The position numbers and the translations under genes were made by a program. Of a stretch of 5,961 bases of DNA, positions 1 to 5,700 are shown piece by piece (position 1 is the first letter of the stretch; every line of letters starts with the position of its first letter). Where the stretch lies: positions 222 to 6,182 of the forward strand of contig DCGA01000081.1 of NCBI GenBank assembly GCA_002314465.1, written 5' to 3'. The notes beneath the pieces were generated by a model, which did not search any database, was not told the DNA's origin, and was given only the letters and a program-made list of their open reading frames with translations. Source of the stretch: a bacterium UBA1790 (GTDB lineage: Bacteria; Bacteroidota; Bacteroidia; Bacteroidales; Muribaculaceae).

Positions 1-522
1 TCGAGCCTCAAAGTCCTCACGGCTGGGTCTGTTGCCGCGGAATCCCATACCGCCACCCATTCCTTCGGGAGGCATACCACCGCCGGGCATACGGCCACCC
101 ATTCCACCGGGAGGCATACCACCGCCGGGGCCGCCCATGCCGCGCATACCACGGTGTCCGCCACCGCGCGGGCCGCGTGCCTCGCCGTTGATGCTATCGG
201 GACGTTGACGACGGAATCCCTCGATAAGGGTTGAATTCTTTTTATTGAGTTTTCCCACTTCCTTGGCCTGCTTCTCGTCGAGACCCAGCACCTCGGTCAT
301 GGTGGTAGTCATCTGCTCTGCAGTGAAGCGTGGACGACGGGGACCTCTTCTCTGGCGGTTGCCTTGAGGGGGAGGAGGGGGTGCAAGTGAGTCGCCCTGG
401 AATGCTTCGGGCGGGGGAGGAGGCAGTTGTGGATCGAATTGGGTCGTGTCGGGCGACACTGTTTGCGCAGTCACAAACAGTGCGATGGCAGCGAATGCCG
501 TACTCAGTGATAAACGTTTCAT
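1..522 (-). CDS. Small secreted Pro-rich / Gly-Met-rich protein with Spy/DUF4890-like motif (C-terminus outside window)
   Basis: The frame is open from the ATG at 522 to the window edge (174 codons, no stop reached). Residues 1-20 (MKRLSLSTAFAAIALFVTAQ) form a signal peptide ending in the AQ typical of Bacteroidetes, so the protein is probably exported. Residues 33-52 are proline-rich, with runs of five P. An Arg-rich stretch (56-65) leads into a predicted helix (66-101) containing TAEQMTTTMTEVLGLDEKQ. That pattern, 'T..M...LgL.e.Q...v..ln', resembles Bacteroidetes DUF4890 and the LTxxQ motif of the Spy/CpxP periplasmic chaperones. Residues 117-163 are low-complexity G/M/P/R with a 14-residue repeat. 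The start is chosen because it gives an intact signal peptide and follows an A-rich leader. It is transcribed from its own promoter rather than with the upstream sigma operon. The Spy-like role is inferred from a short motif only; export is well supported. Confidence 0.82.
   Translation of the reverse strand, partial: MKRLSLSTAFAAIALFVTAQTVSPDTTQFDPQLPPPPPEAFQGDSLAPPPPPQGNRQRRGPRRPRFTAEQMTTTMTEVLGLDEKQAKEVGKLNKKNSTLIEGFRRQRPDSINGEARGPRGGGHRGMRGMGGPGGGMPPGGMGGRMPGGGMPPEGMGGGMGFRGNRPSREDFEAR
52..129 (-). repeat. 42-bp-period tandem repeat inside the Gly-Met-rich coding region
   Basis: Bases 52-87 and 94-129 match at 34 of 36 positions with a period of 42 bases. They encode two 14-residue units of the type GGMPP(E/G)GMGG. 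The period is a multiple of three, so copy-number change would keep the frame. The repeat lies within coding sequence and has no spacer structure, so it is not a CRISPR. Confidence 0.75.
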
Positions 523-583
523 AATTCTTGTGGTTTTTAAAAGTCCTTAAGTATACACTGCTATAAAACGTATTTGCTATATT

Positions 584-621
584 ATTCCGCCGAGCCCCAC
601 TCTGGTAGGACTCGGCCGAAT
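584..621 (-). promoter_or_regulatory. Strong hairpin in the 5' leader of the 522 gene
   Basis: Read on the minus strand, the arms ATTCGGCCGAGTCC and GGGGCTCGGCGGAAT pair over about 15 positions. There is one G/G mismatch and there are G-U wobbles, with a loop of about 8 bases. The hairpin lies about 10-15 bases after the expected start of transcription and about 60 bases before the ATG. No U-run follows on either strand, so it is not a classic intrinsic terminator. It could stabilise the mRNA, act as an attenuator or bind a protein; which of these is not shown. Confidence 0.5.
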
Positions 622-638
622 GTATCAGATTGTATCCG

Positions 639-669
639 CAAAGTTATACAAACTTGCGCATTAACCAAA
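639..669 (-). promoter_or_regulatory. Bacteroidetes housekeeping promoter for the 522 gene
   Basis: On the minus strand, a perfect -7 box TAACTTTG (646-639, consensus TAnnTTTG) is preceded by TTTG (669-666) with a 19-base gap. This is the -33/-7 arrangement known for the primary sigma factor of Bacteroides. Transcription would start near 632, giving a leader of about 110 bases that contains the 584-621 hairpin. Both elements match and the spacing is right, so this is the best-supported promoter in the window. Confidence 0.7.
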
Positions 670-681
670 ATTGTTCGTGTT

Positions 682-707
682 AAAAAACGTCACTCGTCGG
701 CGAGGAC
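682..707 (-). terminator. Possible intrinsic terminator at the end of the sigma-factor operon
   Basis: On the minus strand, GTCCTCG-CCGA-CGAG(T)GAC forms a 7-bp GC-rich stem with one bulged T and a tetraloop, followed directly by G and six Ts. The TGA stop codon at 692-690 lies within the 3' arm. It is placed as expected for the end of the three-gene operon and before the next promoter, but the stem is short. Confidence 0.4.
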
Positions 708-992
708 AAGGCCCTTGAGAACCTGCCATGCCACAAGGCCGCTCACGCCCACAAGGCCGGTAAAGTACATGATGTCGCGCACGGTGATTACCTGATGGTC
801 GCTGTAACGAAGCATCATCACCCATGCCACGATGCATGCGATAACCGCAGCGATATTAACGACTACGTTTATCCAGCCGGTAGAGTGCTGCTTGGCGGGC
901 AGTTTGTTCATCACGCGTGGTGTGAACCATTCGTTCTTGCCCGGCTTGTAGCTTTGCTCCTTGAGCAGTTGTTTCAGTTTGTTGTCGTCCAT
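690..992 (-). CDS. Small two-TM membrane protein following the ECF sigma factor (candidate anti-sigma)
   Basis: This 100-residue protein starts 7 bases after the sigma-factor stop codon, so the two are almost certainly cotranscribed and translated together. Residues 1-40 are polar and contain NEWFTPRVMNKLP, which looks like a conserved motif of small proteins encoded beside ECF sigma factors in Bacteroidetes (from memory, not checked). Two hydrophobic segments follow, about 41-62 (INVVVNIAAVIACIVAWVMM) and 73-95. They are joined by a short polar loop (RYSDHQVITVRD). No signal peptide is visible, and the Lys-rich N-terminus should stay in the cytoplasm, where it could contact the sigma factor. 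It lacks the Cys/His pattern of a zinc-binding anti-sigma domain, and its cytoplasmic part is shorter than that of typical RseA-type proteins. The anti-sigma role is inferred from position and topology; the existence of the gene is well supported. Confidence 0.85.
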   Translation of the reverse strand: MDDNKLKQLLKEQSYKPGKNEWFTPRVMNKLPAKQHSTGWINVVVNIAAVIACIVAWVMMLRYSDHQVITVRDIMYFTGLVGVSGLVAWQVLKGLVLADE

Positions 993-999
993 GTCTGTA

Positions 1000-1536
1000 T
1001 TAATCTAATTCTCCAATTATTGTTCTTAACTTATCCTTTGCCCGGTGAAGGTGCGACTTCACCGTGTTCTCGGGTATCTGCATTACCACTGCGATTTTCT
1101 TTATGGGCAGGTCTTCTATGTAGAATAGCGTCACTGCCGTTCGCTCCACCTCGGGGAGCATCTGCAGGGCTTGCGTCACGGTCATTGCTGCATCGGCAGC
1201 CCGCTCGCTGCCTTCGCTTGCCGTGTCGGGGGGCGCTTCGGTGAGGATGCGCTCTTCGCGTATCTTGCGCTGGTTTGTGCAGAACTCGTTGTAGGCAATG
1301 CGGTAGAGCCATGTGCCGAACGACGATAGTCCCTTGAAACTGCGCACGTTTATGTAGGCTTTGATGAAGGTCTCCTGGGCCAGATCGTCGACGAGGTTGT
1401 CGTCGCCGTGGGTGAGGTTGAGCAAGAAGCGCCTCACTTGTGGCTGGTAGGCCTCTACAAGCGTCCCGAAGGCGCGCCGGTCGTCGACCAGCACGCATTG
1501 CGAGATTAGCTTGATTTCATCAAGTTTGCTTAACAT
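1000..1536 (-). CDS. ECF-family RNA polymerase sigma factor
   Basis: The 178-residue length is normal for an ECF (group 4) sigma factor, which directs RNA polymerase to a small stress- or signal-dependent regulon. Region 2 spans about residues 22-92. It contains DDLAQETFIKAY (50-61), the conserved core-binding segment, and FGTWLYRIAYNEFCTNQRK (73-91), the -10 melting and recognition helix. A polar linker (about 92-117) leads to region 4 (about 118-175), with ALQMLPEVERTAVTLFYIED and the helix-turn-helix IPENTVKSHLHRAKDKLR that reads the -35 element. There is no C-terminal extension. The ATG at 1536 gives a full-length N-terminus and follows the upstream stop codon by 30 bases. The gene lies between two membrane-protein genes on the same strand, which suggests membrane-controlled activity. 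A sigma-E-like promoter at 2590-2618 could be its own target. The ECF assignment is secure, but the regulon is unknown. Confidence 0.96.
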   Translation of the reverse strand: MLSKLDEIKLISQCVLVDDRRAFGTLVEAYQPQVRRFLLNLTHGDDNLVDDLAQETFIKAYINVRSFKGLSSFGTWLYRIAYNEFCTNQRKIREERILTEAPPDTASEGSERAADAAMTVTQALQMLPEVERTAVTLFYIEDLPIKKIAVVMQIPENTVKSHLHRAKDKLRTIIGELD

Positions 1537-1566
1537 ATATACTAACTAAAACCTGTTTGGTTTAAA

Positions 1567-2568
1567 TCACATCTGAATTTCTCCGTTGTTTTCGGTTTCC
1601 TGCTTGGGAGTTTCCTCGGTCACAGGCTGTGTGGGTACAGCGGGTGCTGCAGGGGCAGCGGGTTGTTGGGGTGCTGCGGGCTGTGTAGGTGCAGCGGGTT
1701 GCTGGGGTGCCTGCTGTGCATAATACTGAGCGTAGACTATTGCATTGCGCTGGTCCATGTAGCTCGAGAACATCTTGAATGCTCCGATGAAGAACGGGAT
1801 GCAGAAGATACCTGTCAGGGGAGTCGCGCCGGTGATAAGGCCGAAGATCATACCGCCCAAACCTACTGCAGTTGCGCCCCTGCCTTCAAGGCTGCGCCAG
1901 CTAATCTGGTTGTACATGGGGGGAAGTGCCTGGCCTGTTGCGGGCTGCTGGCCTTGCTCGGGCTGCTGTGCTGTCGCACCCTGTGTCTCATAAGAGCGGA
2001 AGGGTGGGGGAACGGGTGTGCCCTGCACGGGGTCGCCCACGGGTGTGCCCATTGTGGGAGCAGTATACTGGGGCGTGTTGTAAACCACCTTGGTCGAGTT
2101 ACCGAACACTCCCTCGGGCAGTTCGTAGTGGTTCTCGATAGCCTTTTCCATCACTTTGTATTTGCGGCGACGGTTCAGGTAGCGGAAGAACAGCACGATG
2201 AGGATGATGGCTACAAGTGCCATGCTTATGCTGGCTACCATCTCTCTTGCTGCAAGCGACCATGTGCGGTTTATCTCGAGGAAGTTGTTTACGTTCTCGG
2301 CCTCGTCGGTGTCGTTGTCAAGGTTGCCGAGTTCTTCGGCGTTATTGATCACTGTGTCGTCGAGGTGCTTGATCAGTTCGTTACTCACGATTTTCTCTAC
2401 CAGGCCGGCAACCTTCGAGGTGATTACTGTAGAGTCGCCGTTCTCATCTACGATGATGGTGGTGTCGCCCTTTGTTGTGATGGCGTTCTTGGCAGCACTT
2501 GCGGGAACGGCCGCAATCATTGATACTGCAAGGATAAGTGTAAGGAATAAGTGTTTCATTTTCTTCAT
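1567..2568 (-). CDS. Exported membrane protein with DUF6249-like segment and Pro/Gln/Ala-rich tail, first gene of the sigma operon
   Basis: This protein has 333 residues. Residues 1-25 are a signal peptide ending in ASA. A short domain (26-108), rich in Asp, Thr and Val and including [15 protein letters not shown], would face the periplasm. A membrane helix (about 111-129, [20 protein letters not shown]) is followed by the positive stretch [10 protein letters not shown] and [16 protein letters not shown]. This resembles the Bacteroidetes DUF6249 pattern of a helix followed by a basic 'AIENG.LP' segment. A Pro/Gln-rich linker (165-218) leads to a second hydrophobic region (about 231-266) that probably forms a membrane hairpin. 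The C-terminus (286-333) is a P/Q/A-rich repeat with an acidic end. By the positive-inside rule, the linker and tail are cytoplasmic. An in-frame ATG at 2559 (Met4) is a possible alternative start, but both starts keep the signal peptide. A periplasmic sensor or scaffold feeding the sigma factor is inference from the operon. Confidence 0.87.
   Translation of the reverse strand: MKKMKHLFLTLILAVSMIAAVPASAAKNAITTKGDTTIIVDENGDSTVITSKVAGLVEKIVSNELIKHLDDTVINNAEELGNLDNDTDEAENVNNFLEINRTWSLAAREMVASISMALVAIILIVLFFRYLNRRRKYKVMEKAIENHYELPEGVFGNSTKVVYNTPQYTAPTMGTPVGDPVQGTPVPPPFRSYETQGATAQQPEQGQQPATGQALPPMYNQISWRSLEGRGATAVGLGGMIFGLITGATPLTGIFCIPFFIGAFKMFSSYMDQRNAIVYAQYYAQQAPQQPAAPTQPAAPQQPAAPAAPAVPTQPVTEETPKQETENNGEIQM
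1652..1710 (-). repeat. 36-bp-period repeat encoding PQQPAAP units
   Basis: Bases 1652-1674 and 1688-1710 agree at 21 of 23 positions with a period of 36 bases. They encode repeated PQQPAAP units (residues 288-294 and 300-306) in the tail of the membrane protein. The period is divisible by three, so expansion or loss would keep the frame. Confidence 0.65.
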
Positions 2569-2589
2569 TTTTGAGTTTTGTTACACCCG

Positions 2590-2618
2590 TTAGATGCACC
2601 GAGTTTCAAAAAAGTTGC
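2590..2618 (-). promoter_or_regulatory. Candidate ECF-type (sigma-E-like) promoter of the sigma operon
   Basis: On the minus strand, GCAACTTT (2618-2611) and GCATCTAA (2597-2590) give CAACTT, 17 bases, TCTAA. This closely matches the E. coli sigma-E pattern GAACTT-N16/17-TCTGA and the general ECF rule of an AAC motif at -35. Transcription would start near 2583, leaving a leader of about 15 bases before the ATG at 2568. Because the operon encodes an ECF sigma factor, autoregulation is the natural reading. The specificity of this sigma factor has not been shown, so the assignment is by analogy. Confidence 0.45.
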
Positions 2619-2619
2619 A

Positions 2620-2651
2620 CAAAAGTAATTATTTTTTTACTTTTTACGAAA
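2620..2651 (-). promoter_or_regulatory. Housekeeping-type promoter toward the sigma operon
   Basis: On the minus strand, the -7 box TACTTTTG (2627-2620) matches TAnnTTTG perfectly. The expected -33 position holds only TTTC (2651-2648), a weak match to TTTG. Transcription would start near 2612, inside the -35 element of the proposed ECF promoter, so the two promoters would be in tandem and might exclude each other. Confidence 0.45.
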
Positions 2652-2667
2652 ATAGTGATTAACTTTG
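2636..2667 (+). promoter_or_regulatory. Housekeeping-type promoter of the GHL10 gene
   Basis: The -7 box TAACTTTG (2660-2667) is a perfect match to TAnnTTTG and identical to the one at 639-646. The T-rich -33 position (TTTAC, 2636-2640) is only approximate. Transcription would begin near 2674, giving a leader of about 27 A/T-rich bases before the ATG at 2701. The -33 region is shared with the opposing promoter. Confidence 0.55.
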
Positions 2668-2700
2668 TGCATATATTTACCTCGATTACCATAATATATT

Positions 2701-5700
2701 ATGAAAAAACTATTACTTGCATTGGTGGCACTTGCGCTGTCGCTTAACCTCATGGCACAGGAAGCCTTGAAGCGCGAGATGCGCACTGTGTGGATTGCCA
2801 CAGTATCTAACATCGACTGGCCGCAGACCCGTGGCACAGGAACTACAGTTATCAACAAGCAGAAGAAACAACTCACCGATATGCTCGACGGCTTTGCCAG
2901 CACCAACATGAACGGTGTGTGCCTGCAGGTGCGCCCCATGGCCGATGCCCTCTACAAGTCGAGCTACGAGCCCTGGTCGAGTTACATTACCGGCACCCGT
3001 GGCAAGGACCCGGGGTGGGATCCTCTGGCTTTTGCCGTTGAGGAATGTCACAAGCGCGGCATCGAGTGCCACGCATGGGTTAATCCCTATCGTTTCAGCA
3101 ACAGCAGCGGTAACGACTGCAACACCGAGCAGGATATCGCCCTCAAGGAATCGGGCATCCTCATGACCGTGGGCAACCGCATTGTGTTCAATCCCGCCCT
3201 CAAGGCATCGCGTGAGCGCCTGCTCAATGTGTGCCGCGAGATGATTCAGAACTACGACATCGACGGCATCATTTTTGATGACTATTTCTATCCCGGCGGC
3301 GGTACCCCCGAAGACTCGTCGGCTCCCGACTACACCCTGTGGCAGCAGAGCGGCTCGGGCATGAGCATAGGCGACTGGCGTCGTGCCAATGTCAACCAGA
3401 TGGTTAAGGAAATGTACGACATGGTGCAGGAGACCAAGCCCTATGTTAAGTTCGGTATTGGTCCTGCAGGTGCTTCGTGCTCTAACAGCAGTGTTGCCGC
3501 ACGACATGGCATCGACCCGCTGTCTAAGTATTGCTCGGCAAGCGACTGGCAGTACAACAGCATCTACAGCGACTGCGTGCAGTGGCTCGAGGACGGTACC
3601 ATCGACTACATCTCGCCCCAGCTCTACTGGAAGACTACCCACACAACCAATCCCTTCGGACCCATGACTCACTGGTGGAGTTATGTTGCCGACCACTTTG
3701 GACGCCACCACTATGCAAGTACCAACATCTACTTCATGGCGTCGACCAATACTCAGGACGACTGGAACGAAATCAATGCACAGATTCTTCTCACACGCCA
3801 GTATGCAAGACCCGGTACTTCGGGTGTAAACTTCTACTCGGCTAAGTATATTAACGGACCCACTTGCACCGGACTGGGACAATTCCTTGCTGCCAACACT
3901 TTCACGCGCAAGGCTATCATCCCGTGCCTCGACTCGAAGCCGAAGGAAGACCTTGGTGCGCCCGTTAATGTTCATCTCAACGGCAACACGCTCTCTTGGG
4001 ATTCGGTCAACCGTCACCTCGTCAAGTATGCCGTTTACGCTATCCCCACCAGTGTGCCCGTTGCCGAAATCAATAGCGAACTATATGGCGGACTCAAGGG
4101 CGACTACTTGCTCAACGTCACTTACAGCCCCTCGTTCACGCTCGACAGCCAGTACCTCACAGGCTACTGGTATGCGGTTACCGTGGTCGACGGTTGGGGC
4201 AATGAGTTTGCTCCCACCTATGTCAACGCTCCGGCTGGCGACAGCGAGGCTACTACGCTCGTGAGCCCCATTGGCGGCGCTACCGTCGAGTGGAGCCAGA
4301 CTTTCACATGGACTGCCGTTGAGGACGCCAAGTACCACCTGCAGGTGGCTGCCGATGCCGACTTTAGCCAGATTCTCATCGACAGGGCCGACCTCACCAC
4401 AACCTCTTCTACCGAGAACCTCATCAACCTTGAGAGCCTCAAGACCTATTACTGGCGTGTAATCACACGTCAGGAGGGTCACTTCGACAAGGCATCGGTA
4501 GTCGAGACTTTCAACACCCCGGCTCATCCCAAGGCTCCCGTGGTTACACTCATCAGTCCCGCCGAGGGCGAGAACATGGAAGACGACTTCTCGTTCACCT
4601 TCTCGAGTGCGGGCGCAAGCGGCTACACCGTTGAGGTATCTCCGTCGGCCGACTTCGCTTCGGTTGTCTTTACCTCCGACAAGGCGGTGCAGAGCGGCGA
4701 TAATGTTACTATTCCCCTCTCGGTATCGCTGCTGGGCAAGGGCACTTTCTACTGGCGCGTGGTGAGCCGTGCCTCGGGTTGCGACGATTCTGTGAGCGAG
4801 TCGCGTTCGTTCAATATCACCAATGTACCCATCGGCGAATATGAACCCGGATATGTGATGAAGAAGGATGTCGACACATATAATAAAATAGGAAACCTTG
4901 AACTCACCAACAAGTGGGTGCGCTCTATAAAGGATGTATATGGCAACATGACATTCGACAGCAACGGTCTCATGAACCGCGGCTTCACCGTTAAGGGCAA
5001 CCGCGTTTATGTGATAGGCCGCAGCGAGAGCGCAAGCGATGCTCAGGTTTATGTCGACCAGTACAGCACCGACACCGGCGAGCGCATCAAGCGCGTTGCT
5101 CTCGACAACTCGGTGCAGGGACTTTATTACCCCGGTAACGACATCTTCCTTGATGCAGCGGGCAACCTGTGCGTGAGCAATCTCGTGCTCAATATCTACA
5201 GTTATGGCGTTACCGTACACCAGATAGACCCCGAGACCGGCGCAGCCATTGAGCGCGCACGCGTTACTTCGTCATTGCCCACTACCAAGCGCATCGACCA
5301 CTGCAATGTCTATGGCGATGTTACCAGCGACCAGTTCTATGTGTTCGGCGCCATGTCTAACGGTACCGAGGTGATGCGATGGACCATTCGCAACGGCGAG
5401 GTTTCGGCGGCCAACAAAATGACTGTACAGGCCTATAGCCCGTCGTCGGCAACATCATGGAGCATCGCTCCGCGCGTTTATCCCGTGAGCGCCACTCAGG
5501 TCTATGTCAAGGGTGCAAGCACCAATGTCACTCTCTACAATTTCTCTACCGGTGCCATTATCGACAGCATGGACGGCAACTCGGCTATTCAGCCATTGGG
5601 ACGCGACGGCAACGGCTTCGACCGCTTTACATTTGCCGGTAAGAACTACATGATGTATCCCCAGAGTTGCCACCGCAATGAGGGTATCGGATATCGATAC

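Larger units (their letters stand above)
2616..2671. repeat. Imperfect inverted repeat spanning divergent promoters
   Basis: The arms at 2616-2629 (TGCACAAAAGTAAT) and 2658-2671 (ATTAACTTTGTGCA) are reverse complements at 12 of 14 positions, separated by 28 A/T-rich bases. Each arm contains a -7 box, one per direction. Much of the symmetry therefore comes from the two promoters, but it extends beyond them through the shared TGCA ends. It could also serve as a binding site for a dimeric regulator. Confidence 0.5.

Noticed and set aside
52..129. CRISPR-like repeats
   Set aside because: There are only two units, no unique spacers, and the repeat is in frame within an exported protein.
563..575. 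Second minus-strand -7-like box (TACGTTTT) close to the 522 gene
   Set aside because: It misses the final G of TAnnTTTG and has no TTTG at the -33 distance, whereas the 639-669 promoter matches at both elements.
795..1244. Plus-strand open frame of 149 codons across the end of the sigma operon
   Set aside because: It overlaps two well-supported minus-strand genes in antisense, and its translation is a composition artefact.
1537..1566. Separate promoter or terminator between the membrane-protein and sigma genes
   Set aside because: The 30-base gap holds only a 5-bp AAACC/GGTTT inverted repeat with no U-run and no -7 box, so readthrough as an operon is more likely.
1663..2523. Long plus-strand open frame (286 codons) opposite the membrane-protein gene
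   Set aside because: Its Cys/Gly/Leu-rich translation has no domain logic and mirrors the Pro/Gln/Ala repeats of the minus-strand gene, which has a signal peptide, membrane helices and operon context.
2713..4017. Minus-strand open frame of 434 codons opposite the GHL10 gene, and another of 379 codons at 4081-5220
   Set aside because: Both lie inside a well-recognised plus-strand gene with clear family motifs. The biased codon use of that gene leaves few antisense stops. No promoter, signal or recognisable domain was seen for either.
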